Assembly (NCBI RefSeq): GCF_017638545.1
Contig: NZ_CP072110.1
Location: forward strand, 2,232,001-2,296,000
Source: Psychrosphaera ytuae
GTDB lineage: Bacteria; Pseudomonadota; Gammaproteobacteria; Enterobacterales; Alteromonadaceae
DNA length: 64,000 nt
Direction: 5' to 3'
A model generated the notes under the pieces. That model did not search any database and was not told the DNA's origin. It worked only from the letters and a program-made list of their open reading frames with translations. The position numbers were made by a program, and so were the translations under genes. Shown here piece after piece: positions 34,785 to 43,275 of this stretch. The stretch's first letter is position 1. Every line of letters begins with the position of its first letter.

Positions 34785-35443
34785 ACTGTGTCAGCTTCCC
34801 AACCCAAGTCTGCTTGACCTTCATGGATAAGATTTACAAGGATTGTGTACGCATCTGAGTCAGAGATTAACCCACGTTCATAATCTTCTGCAAAACGCAT
34901 AACTTCTTGTTGTGTATATGGATAACCTAACGCACCATAAGTTGGGTCCGCGTTAAGATACGCAGTTAGCATGAAGCGGTCTATCTGAGTAATGTGTTGA
35001 CCAGTGCTTCTCCAACGGCTCGGATCTAAGACATCAGCAACTTTCGCATTCAAACGTGAGAATGGGAAGACACCACCAACGCCACCGTAATACATTTCGT
35101 AATAACGCTCTGGTAAGCGGTTATTGCCTACGTTTTCGCATTGTACAGAGCTATCTGATTGAGACTGAGTGCTCGTAGTTTGAGAATAACTGGAATATCT
35201 CTGGTTATGTTTTTTGGTATATTTACGGGTGAAATAACCTGGGCTAAATCCGTTAAATTTTACAGATTGTTGTGTCGCTGCCGACATACCCGGTGATTGA
35301 TTACTGCCATTTGACCCTGAGGTTGCCCATACAGGAGCAGCAGCCATTGCTGTCACGACAGGAGCAACTTTGGCTGAAGCCAATAGTAACTTGCGTCTAG
35401 ACTGCTTAAAGCTTTTTGAATCGCTACTTGTTTGGTTTGCCAT
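34778..35443 (-). CDS. Tat-like exported protein, candidate substrate of the HPr-rel-A cassette
   Basis: A 221-residue protein with no recognised family. The N-terminus has a twin-arginine-like motif SRRKLLLASAKVAPVV (residues 15-30) and an Ala-rich h-region ending PVWA, suggesting Tat export. A Ser/Gln/Tyr-rich linker (about 60-100) precedes a compact C-terminal domain (about 105-221) that ends in a terminal Cys (GWEADTVC). A single Cys is also present at SSVQCENVGN. It is the first gene of the seven-gene operon and its stop overlaps the PqqD-like gene, making it the best candidate for the protein recognised by that PqqD domain. Function unknown. Confidence 0.7.
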   Translation of the reverse strand: MANQTSSDSKSFKQSRRKLLLASAKVAPVVTAMAAAPVWATSGSNGSNQSPGMSAATQQSVKFNGFSPGYFTRKYTKKHNQRYSSYSQTTSTQSQSDSSVQCENVGNNRLPERYYEMYYGGVGGVFPFSRLNAKVADVLDPSRWRSTGQHITQIDRFMLTAYLNADPTYGALGYPYTQQEVMRFAEDYERGLISDSDAYTILVNLIHEGQADLGWEADTVC

Positions 35444-35766
35444 GATGAATTATCCAATACATTTGTTCTCAGAGTGCTCTGCATTATAACCAGAAGCGAC
35501 TGAACAATAAATACTCTAATAAAGATGATACAGCAATTTTTATTCCATACCGCAAGTGCTGTGTTTATAGGAGGTTTACGTAGCTTCAATGCGAAACTGT
35601 AAAAAAAACTGACACTGGAACCACACGGTTTTTTACACTAGTCTCAAGTATGAACTAAATATATATGGTTTTTTCAGATTTAATACGTATATTCAATCAA
35701 AATACCGAAAAAAGCGACGTTCTTTCGTTAAAATACAACGTAATTCGTAGACAAGAGGCATCTTAG
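35444..35766. other. Divergent intergenic region, 323 bp, no gene
   Basis: AT-rich spacer between the HPr-rel-A/prsKR operon (minus) and the N-acyl amino acid synthase operon (plus). It holds a sigma-54-like element on the minus strand (35533-35547) and an inverted repeat TGTAAAAAA/TTTTTTACA (35598-35637). There is also an ACGTT/AACGT dyad nearer the synthase. No credible small ORF seen. Confidence 0.7.
35533..35547 (-). promoter_or_regulatory. Candidate sigma-54 promoter for the HPr-rel-A/prsKR operon
   Basis: On the minus strand it reads TGGAATAAAAATTGC: the GG and GC dinucleotides have the exact -24/-12 spacing and TTGC is perfect, but the CAC of TGGCAC is lost. It would place transcription start about 75 bases before the first gene. 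Confidence 0.45.
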
Positions 35767-36615
35767 GTGAGCTTTTTAAAAAAGTTATCTTCAAAACCTG
35801 TAATTGGACCCATTGCTGAGCGAGTCGGCAAAGTGGTGGTCAATCACAAAGCTAATCAAATTGCGCGTCATTTTGCACAATTTTTAAAGCCTGTTGTCGC
35901 TTATAATTCCTTTTTAAGAGATGAAGCATTTAAAATTCGACATAATGTATATTGTGAGGAACTCGCGTTTGAAGAGTGTCGAGAAGATAAACGCGAAACG
36001 GATGAAGCGGATGCTCATTCGATTATTTGCTTAATTCAACATAGATCTACCCAAAAATACGCAGGTACATGCAGAGTTGTATATTCGCGCAGCGAAGAGC
36101 AATTGTTGCCTCTTGAACGATATTGCTCTGAGTTTATCGATGATCCTGAGTTGCACCCAAGTAAGTTTGCAAGAAACAAAATTTGTGAGATATCACGCTT
36201 AGCTGTACCAGCTTCGTTTAGAAGAAGAGCGAGTGACAAGCACAAGGGAGCAGCGACAGGCGCTATAAATGAGAATACTTACTCAGAGAGTGAATTGCGT
36301 TGCTTTCCGTTTATTGCAGTAGGTTTGTATCTTTGTGCCGCTAGTGTCGTCATTAGTAAAGAAATTGACCATTGTTATGTCATGATGGAGCCAAGGTTAG
36401 CCAGAAGTCTCAGTTTTCTTGGTATCAAGTTTAAACAAATTGGCCCAGTGGTAGATTATCACGGCCGTCGCGCTCCTTATTACATTAGTCCTGAAATGTT
36501 GCTAAATAGTTTGACACCCGGTTTCAAGCGCCTCTTTTCAAGCATCAAAGGTGAATTGGAAAATGAAGTATTCGAAGATGAAAGCGGTTTGGTTGTAATA
36601 TCTTCGATTGATTAA
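35767..36615 (+). CDS. PEP-CTERM/exosortase-associated N-acyl amino acid synthase (GNAT acyltransferase)
   Basis: A 282-residue member of the exosortase-associated acyltransferase family (TIGR03694-like, FeeM/autoinducer-synthase-like fold). Conserved features include FKIRHNVYCEELAFE (about residues 57-71), DAHSIICLIQHR and GTCRVVYSR. CEISRLAVPASFRRR comes next, and FPFIAVGLYLCAASV follows. Characterised relatives join long-chain acyl groups to an amino acid, often tyrosine. Translation starts with GTG at 35767 after AAGAGG (eight-base spacing). It lies 20 bases upstream of a flavoprotein oxidase gene in one operon. Product identity is inferred. Confidence 0.85.
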   Translation: MSFLKKLSSKPVIGPIAERVGKVVVNHKANQIARHFAQFLKPVVAYNSFLRDEAFKIRHNVYCEELAFEECREDKRETDEADAHSIICLIQHRSTQKYAGTCRVVYSRSEEQLLPLERYCSEFIDDPELHPSKFARNKICEISRLAVPASFRRRASDKHKGAATGAINENTYSESELRCFPFIAVGLYLCAASVVISKEIDHCYVMMEPRLARSLSFLGIKFKQIGPVVDYHGRRAPYYISPEMLLNSLTPGFKRLFSSIKGELENEVFEDESGLVVISSID

Positions 36616-36635
36616 TCATACAGTATGGCCTCAAA

Positions 36636-38309
36636 ATGAATTGGCAAAACGCTCTAATCGAGTTCTTAATAAAAAATGCGATCGAGTACTCAAGTAAAGA
36701 TCACAATAGCAACGAACTAACCCATAAAAATCTTTGCACCTACGCAGATAGTTATGATTCTCAGTTGGTCATTAGCCCTGATAATGTTGAGCAAGTACGT
36801 GATGTTACACGGTTTATAAATGATCAAAACAAACAAGGCGCCGAGCTAACTATATACCCAGTATCAAAGGGGCAAAATTGGGGTTATGGCTCTGCAACGC
36901 CAAGTTCTCAAAATGCGATATTAATGTCGCTGCATAAATTAAATTCCACACCGACTTGGCTTTCAAATCGACATGATAGAGATGTTCCCTACGGCAAAAC
37001 TTTGGGGATCGTCAGAATAGAAGCTGGCGTTACTCAGCAGCAGTTGTATGATTTTTTACAGGAACAGGGCGGCCATTTTTGGATGGATGCAACAGGCTCT
37101 GCAGTAACAAGTAGCGTTTTAGCTAATACATTGATCAGAGGTTTTGGTCATACTGCTAAAGGTGATCACTTTGAACATTGCTCTGGTCTCGAGGTTGTTT
37201 TAGCAGATGGTCGGTTTATAAAAACAGGACATGCAGGTCATATTGACGCTGCAAATATAGGTGTACACAAATTTGGCCATGGACCGGTAATTGAGGGAAT
37301 ATTCAGCCAATCCAACCTAGGCATAGTAACCGCAATGTATTTGCATCTAATGCCTGCAAAACAATATATCAAAAAGTTTTTTGTAAAGCTCAATAGCAAT
37401 GAGGATTATTTAGATGCTGTTGAAGCTTTGCGTCCCTTGAAGCTATCGAGAGTATTAGACTCACAAATGCACTGTGGCAATACCCACAAGGGAATACAAG
37501 CTCTTATGAGGTATCCATTTAGGGAAACTGAGGGAAGTACGCCCCTGCCAGACTCCTTAGTCGAAAGGATCTCTAATAAACATGATATTAGCCCTTGGAC
37601 TATTTCGGGGGCAGTTTATGCCGATAGTTCAGCTGAGCTCGAGGCTAAATCAAAAATAGTAAAGAAGGCACTGAGAAAACTGAACTGTAAGATAATAATG
37701 TTGACTCCCAAACAAATTGAGTTGGCGCAAGGTTTAGTTAACTCCGGTATCGTTAAATCGACACTACCAAATATTGCTAACAAACTGGGCAAGCAACTCA
37801 TTGTCTTAAAAGAGCTATTAGGGCTTAAACAAGGTAAGCCGACAAATTATTTTATCGATTCAGTTTATTATCGAAAGCGACAAGTGTCAGAAGTTGCAGG
37901 TGTAAGAGATCCTGACGCTGATAATGTCGGTTTATTTTGGTTAGCACCCATAGGACCAATGACAAGAGAAACTATTCAATTAATGATTGATACATCCACC
38001 AGGGTTTCTCAAAAATTTGGCTTTGATCCAACGCTATCGATTACATTACTTAATGAAAAAGCCGTAGATTGCGTTATTTCAATTATTTTCGACCGTGAGC
38101 TACCTGGTGAAGATGAGGCAGCCCTTAAGTGTTACGACGAAATGCTGAATGAATTCAATAAACTTGGATTATATTCTTATCGCTCGGCTTTAAGAGCAAT
38201 GCAAACAGACTCTTTGGGATTTGACAGTAACCTAAAAGAAGTGCACTGCGATTTGAAAAACGCTTTGGATCCTCATTGTACTATTGGCAAAAATCATTAC
38301 ATCCAATAA
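36636..38309 (+). CDS. FAD-binding oxidase, vanillyl-alcohol oxidase/4-cresol dehydrogenase type
   Basis: A 557-residue FAD-linked oxidase. The PCMH-type FAD-binding domain covers residues ~40-240, with SKGQNWGYGSATP, IEAGVTQQQLYDFL and a DATGSAVTSSVLANTLIRGFGH motif. The substrate-binding domain (about 250-557) resembles the vanillyl-alcohol oxidase group, which oxidises para-phenolic side chains. It follows the N-acyl amino acid synthase by 20 bases. If that enzyme makes N-acyltyrosine, this oxidase could desaturate it to an N-acyl-dehydrotyrosine or oxidise the phenol; this is inference from the pair. No signal peptide is seen, so it should be cytoplasmic. Confidence 0.82.
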   Translation: MNWQNALIEFLIKNAIEYSSKDHNSNELTHKNLCTYADSYDSQLVISPDNVEQVRDVTRFINDQNKQGAELTIYPVSKGQNWGYGSATPSSQNAILMSLHKLNSTPTWLSNRHDRDVPYGKTLGIVRIEAGVTQQQLYDFLQEQGGHFWMDATGSAVTSSVLANTLIRGFGHTAKGDHFEHCSGLEVVLADGRFIKTGHAGHIDAANIGVHKFGHGPVIEGIFSQSNLGIVTAMYLHLMPAKQYIKKFFVKLNSNEDYLDAVEALRPLKLSRVLDSQMHCGNTHKGIQALMRYPFRETEGSTPLPDSLVERISNKHDISPWTISGAVYADSSAELEAKSKIVKKALRKLNCKIIMLTPKQIELAQGLVNSGIVKSTLPNIANKLGKQLIVLKELLGLKQGKPTNYFIDSVYYRKRQVSEVAGVRDPDADNVGLFWLAPIGPMTRETIQLMIDTSTRVSQKFGFDPTLSITLLNEKAVDCVISIIFDRELPGEDEAALKCYDEMLNEFNKLGLYSYRSALRAMQTDSLGFDSNLKEVHCDLKNALDPHCTIGKNHYIQ

Positions 38310-38378
38310 TGGATGTCAGAATTTTTAACAATATTCCTCTTTTGTTTTATAAGTTGTTGATTTTGTTGGTTTTTAAAA

Positions 38379-38396
38379 TTGGCACGAGATGTGCTT
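38379..38396 (+). promoter_or_regulatory. Sigma-54 promoter of the PEP-CTERM gene
   Basis: TTGGCACGAGATGTGCTT matches the YTGGCACGrNNNTTGCW consensus except for one base in the -12 element, with exact spacing. The expected start site is about 40 bases before the ATG at 38448. PrsR, with its GAFTGA loop, is the likely activator. Confidence 0.85.
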
Positions 38397-38447
38397 TCAA
38401 TTGATTAGTTAAACATTGACAATAAGTTCAATCAAAAGGAATACGTT

Positions 38448-39332
38448 ATGAAATTTTCAAAGGTTACAAAAGGCTTGTTGATTGGCGCTGCATTTGCGGC
38501 ATCGTCAGCGAACGCAGATGTGCTTTCATCTGTTGAAATCGACATCTCAAATTTAGAAATTAAGTTGTTTTCTGACAGCTTAGGTCAAACCCAACTTCAA
38601 CCTGCAGTAGATTTTGGTTTTATTGGTCAACCAATCATTAACTTTAACGGTACAAGTGTAAGCACTACGTTAAATGGTAACTTGGCTGGTGAAGCTTTCG
38701 TAACTCAGGTTACGGACGCATTTGCTCCACTAAATATTGACCTAGACGCTATGCAAACTAGCCCATTGAGCTCTGTAAACTCAGAAGCTACGCTAGTTGG
38801 TAACATCTTCGCTCCTGGTGGTGCGTCAGGTCGTACGGCAAGTTACACAGATGTTGGTGGTTACCAAACAGGTGAGACCAACTCACAAATCTCTAACTCG
38901 TTAGAAGCGACGTTTGACTTTACTGCACAACAAGATGTGTGGTTAGGCCTATCGTTTGGTTGGTTGTTCGATGTATTGGTTGATATCACTTGGAGTGGTG
39001 GTATTGGTAATGCTGACTGGGCGTTCGAAATTGACTTGATTGAGAAGTGTTCTGGCTTTTGTGCACCAACTACTCTGTACTCGTTCGATTTAAATAATGA
39101 CGAATTATTCGGTATTAGCTCTTCTGGTTCTGTTGTTGATGGCACATATGCATATAACAAAACAGGCACTCAAGACAGCGGTTTACTTTCACTTAAGAGT
39201 GACACAGCTTACCAGTTAAAAATCGTTCAAAACGCGAACACTTCAGGTGCATCAGTATCTGAGCCAATGACACTAGGCATTTTTGCTCTAGGTCTACTAG
39301 GTGTAGCGGGTTACGCTCGTCGTAAAGCATAA
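38448..39332 (+). CDS. PEP-CTERM sorting domain protein
   Basis: A 294-residue exported protein. The signal peptide is residues 1-24 (GLLIGAAFAASSANA). The C-terminus SEPMTLGIFALGLLGVAGYARRKA is a PEP-CTERM-type signal: a short motif (SEP in place of PEP), a hydrophobic helix and a basic tail. It would be cleaved by an exosortase and released to the surface or extracellular polysaccharide. The body is beta-rich, with CSGFCAPTTLYSFDLNNDELFG. An AAGG Shine-Dalgarno sequence precedes the ATG. It has its own sigma-54 promoter and terminator, so it is monocistronic. Its specific role is unknown. Confidence 0.88.
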   Translation: MKFSKVTKGLLIGAAFAASSANADVLSSVEIDISNLEIKLFSDSLGQTQLQPAVDFGFIGQPIINFNGTSVSTTLNGNLAGEAFVTQVTDAFAPLNIDLDAMQTSPLSSVNSEATLVGNIFAPGGASGRTASYTDVGGYQTGETNSQISNSLEATFDFTAQQDVWLGLSFGWLFDVLVDITWSGGIGNADWAFEIDLIEKCSGFCAPTTLYSFDLNNDELFGISSSGSVVDGTYAYNKTGTQDSGLLSLKSDTAYQLKIVQNANTSGASVSEPMTLGIFALGLLGVAGYARRKA

Positions 39333-39351
39333 GAGATTTTTTCTCAAATCA

Positions 39352-39379
39352 AAAAGGCCACTGTAAAGTGGCCTTTTTT
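39352..39379 (+). terminator. Bidirectional terminator between PEP-CTERM gene and prsT
   Basis: An 11-bp perfect stem AAAAGGCCACT/AGTGGCCTTTT with a GTAA loop. T runs lie on both strands, serving the convergent genes. Confidence 0.9.
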
Positions 39380-39417
39380 GTTTTTACTTGGTTCAAAAAA
39401 AAGTTTTAGAGGCCGAA

Positions 39418-42066
39418 TTATCCGGCCATATTAATTTGTTGTAAATGAAGCTGGATGTTTTGATTGTCAGGAGCTAATTGTGCCGCTTTATTTATAAGTG
39501 CTTTGGCTTGTGTTAAGTCATTCATCTTAAAGTAAATCATAGCCATTGTATCCAACACACTTGGGTTGTCTGGGCTGTGTTTAACCGCTTCCTCTCCATA
39601 TTGTTTTGCTTCTTCAAGCTGACCTGATTCCAATTTCAAATAAGCTAAATTGTTCAGTACAACGACATTCGCTTCAGTATTTTTTGCCAAAAATTCGTAA
39701 TGGCTTATCGCCTTCGTTGGTGTTGTTGCCATGTATTCATTAGCCAACATAAGTCGAGACGAGAAGTCTTGGTCATATTTAGTTAAGTGATTCTCGGCGA
39801 ACTGGTGCGCTGCACTTTTGCTATTTGTTTGTTTTAGCAATGCGTAGCGAATACGAACCGTATTAAAAGCAGGAGCCGCGTTATAGGCTTGTAGTGCCAA
39901 TTCATTTGCTGATTCGTATCGCCTATTGGCGATTTCAATTTGACTCTTGGTTAACAGATACAAGGGATCAGTATTTGTATTTGTTAGAGAGTTCAATAGT
40001 TGATCTGCTTTCGAACTTTCACCATTAAGGCTTAAATAATATGCATTGATAAGTTTGATCCGAGTATTATTCGGAAAACGAGTCATTGCCGATTTTGCCG
40101 CTTCAAAAGCTTCAGATGATTTAAAGTTTGTCTCTAAATAGGTAATTAAATACAAATAAGCATCGACATTAGCTGGTTGAGCTTTAACCCACTCTTGATA
40201 ACTGTTCTTTCCTGCTTCGTAGCCTTCCAGTTTTCTAACAAGAGTACTTTTTAATAACCAAGTTTGGTTAGGCGCTTCTTTTAAATTGGTATTAGAAGAT
40301 AACGTCTGTAGCGCTGCTTTGTAGTCTTTCTCGATAAAATGAAAAGTTGCCTTCAAATTTATCTGAGTAAAACCATCCGAAGCATCAACCGCTTTCTGTA
40401 ATCTAGACTCAACTTCACTGTTAAGGTTTAGCGATAACCCCGCAATAGACAATGCCTTGAGTGCAGGAGTATAGGCGGGTTCTTTATCTAAGAGCGAAAT
40501 TGCAATATCGAACGCTTGTCTAAACTGCTTATTAGCAAAGGCCTGGTTAATATCGAAAAGCAGCGACATTTTATTACTTGGGTCAATTTGTTTTGCCTGA
40601 GTTAAATAGTCAGCTGCTACTTTAACTCGGTCACTTCGCATATAAACGAGTGCAGCATAATTAAATGCTTCTACTGAACTAGGCTGACTCTTCATAAAAG
40701 GTTCAATAAGAGCCTCTGCTTTGTCAATCTTACCAGATTGTAAATAAGCCGAGCCAAGTGTCAGGTAAAGAGGTGCAGAATCTGGTTGCAAAGCAAGAGC
40801 TGCTTCTAAATCTTTAATACCAGCGTCATCGCCGCTGGAGATTTTTAACATGCCCAATTGGCTCAGAGCTCTTGAAGAGTTTAGGTCTAGCTCAGAAGTT
40901 TGATTAAGTAACCCTTTGGCCATTTCGCCTTTACCACTTCTAAATAGCTCCAAGCTTGCTGCGTTTAGTAGTTCAGGCTGAATAGCCGAAACTTCTATAT
41001 CTTCTAAAGACTGCTCAATGTCTTCGACAGATCCAAGCTTGATGGCTGTTGCTAACATAACTTGTCTAGCTGGGTGCGAAGCATCTAGTTGTTGCTGAAT
41101 AGTATTAAAGTGTTTAAACGCAACTTCGTATTTTTGTAGATTAAAAGCGCTAAGTGCTGCGACTAGTCTCGAATTAACGTTGTCGTAGCCATTTTGTACC
41201 GCTTTTTCAGCCGCTAAACTGGCTTGCTCGTGTTGCTTGAGTTGATATTGGCTTTGAGCAACTAAAAAGTTTGCAAAAGGTTGTGATTGGCTGACTTTTA
41301 ACACCTTGTTAGCAGTCTTGATGGTTTCCTCGTATTGCTCATTTTTTAACAGGGCAACGGCAAGGTATAAATTACCGAGTAAAAGGTTAGGTTTGTTATC
41401 AACAAACTGCTGATAATGAGTCACGGCTTGTTGAATTTGATCTGATCTCGTTGCCAAGTGTCCCGAAACCAAATGTGTTAACGCTAAGCTTTCAGAATCT
41501 TCAATAGTTAGTTTTGACAGAGACTCTAATGCCTTCTGAGGCGTATCTATGTTTTGAACTAATATAGTGGCAATATCTTTATAATTAGATGGTTGATTTG
41601 TATTCTGTGCCAACTCTAAATAGTCAAGCATAGCTTGTCGATCGTTTAAGGCAGAAGCCGACATACCTTTGAACACGTTTAATTTAGCAATGTTTTGTGG
41701 CGAGGCGTCAAGGTCTTCTAACTCTATTTCGGTTACTTGTTGGAAGTCTGCTGCATAGAATAATGTGCCGGCAAGTTTCGCTAGAAGAGCTTCCTCATCA
41801 CCACCGTATTCTATCGCTTTGATGTACTCTTTTTCCGCAGCTTGCAATTGGCCCTGGGCAAAATAGACGTCCCCAAGAAGGGCACGATAATCAGGGTGCG
41901 TACCATTTTCCTTAATAGCGTTTTTGAGGTTGATGACCGCTGTTTTATAATCTTGTGTACTAAAATCTTGTTGTGCAGATTGGTACATAGATTCGGCATC
42001 TTCACCAGAGCACCCTGCTAATGCGAGCGTCAACGCTGTTGCGACTGCTGTTAGTTTAAGGTTCAT
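39418..42066 (-). CDS. prsT: PEP-CTERM system TPR-repeat lipoprotein
   Basis: An 882-residue lipoprotein with lipobox LAGC (Cys19). The rest of the chain is tandem tetratricopeptide repeats, from AESMYQSAQQDFSTQDYKTAVINLKNAI to DTMAMIYFKMNDLTQAKALINKAAQLAPDN. Size and architecture match the PrsT family of PEP-CTERM/exosortase loci. The ATG at 42066 is preferred to the in-frame TTG at 42072. It lies 50 bases downstream of a FemAB/GNAT gene on the same strand. It probably acts as a periplasmic scaffold for polysaccharide export or sorting. Confidence 0.9.
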   Translation of the reverse strand: MNLKLTAVATALTLALAGCSGEDAESMYQSAQQDFSTQDYKTAVINLKNAIKENGTHPDYRALLGDVYFAQGQLQAAEKEYIKAIEYGGDEEALLAKLAGTLFYAADFQQVTEIELEDLDASPQNIAKLNVFKGMSASALNDRQAMLDYLELAQNTNQPSNYKDIATILVQNIDTPQKALESLSKLTIEDSESLALTHLVSGHLATRSDQIQQAVTHYQQFVDNKPNLLLGNLYLAVALLKNEQYEETIKTANKVLKVSQSQPFANFLVAQSQYQLKQHEQASLAAEKAVQNGYDNVNSRLVAALSAFNLQKYEVAFKHFNTIQQQLDASHPARQVMLATAIKLGSVEDIEQSLEDIEVSAIQPELLNAASLELFRSGKGEMAKGLLNQTSELDLNSSRALSQLGMLKISSGDDAGIKDLEAALALQPDSAPLYLTLGSAYLQSGKIDKAEALIEPFMKSQPSSVEAFNYAALVYMRSDRVKVAADYLTQAKQIDPSNKMSLLFDINQAFANKQFRQAFDIAISLLDKEPAYTPALKALSIAGLSLNLNSEVESRLQKAVDASDGFTQINLKATFHFIEKDYKAALQTLSSNTNLKEAPNQTWLLKSTLVRKLEGYEAGKNSYQEWVKAQPANVDAYLYLITYLETNFKSSEAFEAAKSAMTRFPNNTRIKLINAYYLSLNGESSKADQLLNSLTNTNTDPLYLLTKSQIEIANRRYESANELALQAYNAAPAFNTVRIRYALLKQTNSKSAAHQFAENHLTKYDQDFSSRLMLANEYMATTPTKAISHYEFLAKNTEANVVVLNNLAYLKLESGQLEEAKQYGEEAVKHSPDNPSVLDTMAMIYFKMNDLTQAKALINKAAQLAPDNQNIQLHLQQINMAG

Positions 42067-42116
42067 AATCAATCCATAATTTTTTGAATTTGTTATTTTA
42101 TACCATGAAGCTGTGG

Positions 42117-43205
42117 TTATTTTCTAACCAGTTTGTGTTTTATTTTGGATAACATTCGTTCTGCATAAAACGACAATTTTTTCTTCTGTAATATGTTATC
42201 GAAAAGACAATATCTTTCATCCGAAAATCGCTGTTTATAACTACTTTCACCAGCAAGGAAATCATAGTATTGGTAGTTGTGCTCAGTAGCCCATTCAATA
42301 CATTTATTATGTAAAAAATACCCGATTTTTATACGGTTATCGTTAACCGGCATAAAGCTAGATAAATAGAAATACACCGAATGCTTATCAGTTAGTAAGT
42401 AGTTGAAACCAATAAGCTTGTTTTGGTGACTTAAAGCGACGACTACAACTTTATTTTCATCGTTATTGTGTTCAATTAAGCGGTGATGAAACGATTCAAA
42501 GACGGCATTATCAAACCCACTCGGAGTTGGTGTCTCACGCCACTTCTCCTGATGCCAATGTTTTCCGAGGTCTAATATATTAAAAACTTCTTCTTGGCTA
42601 CTTGTGATTGACCAAGATAGCCCACCGTTTGACGCAAGAAGTTCTTCGGTTTTAGTAATCTGTCGATGCAGATTTTTTGATGGTTTGTATGGCTTAGATA
42701 GATTTATTTTAAAAGCAGGATGTGCCGTCGAATCTACCCAAAATGAATGAGACGGTATCGAAGACTTTGTCGATAAACGCGAAGATGTTGCCATCGAAAC
42801 GGCTAATTCATCAAAATCAAAATAATTAATAGCGTATTTGATAATAGCATCGCGAACCGCTAATTGATTTTCTTTAGCACATAGTACGTCATTGTACTCA
42901 ATCCACATCTGGTCCAACTCAGCAACACCGGCTCGATGCATGTGCCATTGTGAAGATGTTATAAAACCATGACGACGAACATTGGAGTGACAAAAAACAG
43001 CGAGTCCAACAATTTCATTGTTGACCACTGCTTTAACGACCATTGCCCTCGACTGTGAAGGCAAAATCGATAGCCAGCTACCCATCCAATTCCAAGATAA
43101 GAAGAAACGTTGTTCGCTTTTTGCAAATAACGTATTCCAATCATGTTCTAGAAGATTGAATTGCTCAATTGAAAGAACTTCAGCTGTTACGTTTATCTCA
43201 TCCAC
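42117..43205 (-). CDS. GNAT/FemAB-like acyltransferase (Acetyltransf_6 type)
   Basis: A 362-residue protein of the BioF2/FemAB-like acetyltransferase group. The N-terminal half contains FFLSWNWMGSWLSILPSQSRAMVV and the second half contains HHRLIEHNNDENKVVVVALSHQNKLIGFNYLL, a typical GNAT acetyl-CoA-binding block. YYDFLAGESSYKQRF near the end is also typical of this family. Such proteins are common in exosortase-linked exopolysaccharide loci, where they probably modify sugar amines. It is divergent from a glycosyltransferase gene (70-base spacer) and upstream of prsT. Confidence 0.78.
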   Translation of the reverse strand: MDEINVTAEVLSIEQFNLLEHDWNTLFAKSEQRFFLSWNWMGSWLSILPSQSRAMVVKAVVNNEIVGLAVFCHSNVRRHGFITSSQWHMHRAGVAELDQMWIEYNDVLCAKENQLAVRDAIIKYAINYFDFDELAVSMATSSRLSTKSSIPSHSFWVDSTAHPAFKINLSKPYKPSKNLHRQITKTEELLASNGGLSWSITSSQEEVFNILDLGKHWHQEKWRETPTPSGFDNAVFESFHHRLIEHNNDENKVVVVALSHQNKLIGFNYLLTDKHSVYFYLSSFMPVNDNRIKIGYFLHNKCIEWATEHNYQYYDFLAGESSYKQRFSDERYCLFDNILQKKKLSFYAERMLSKIKHKLVRK

Positions 43206-43275
43206 TGTGATCGATAGCGATTTGATTCCAAGTAAGGTTATAGTAAAGTTTGAAATTAATTAATGCTATGAATAA

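Noticed and set aside
35353..35589. 78-codon minus-strand ORF over the start of the Tat-like gene
   Set aside because: It overlaps the real gene in another frame, has no ribosome binding site and would destroy the divergent promoter region.
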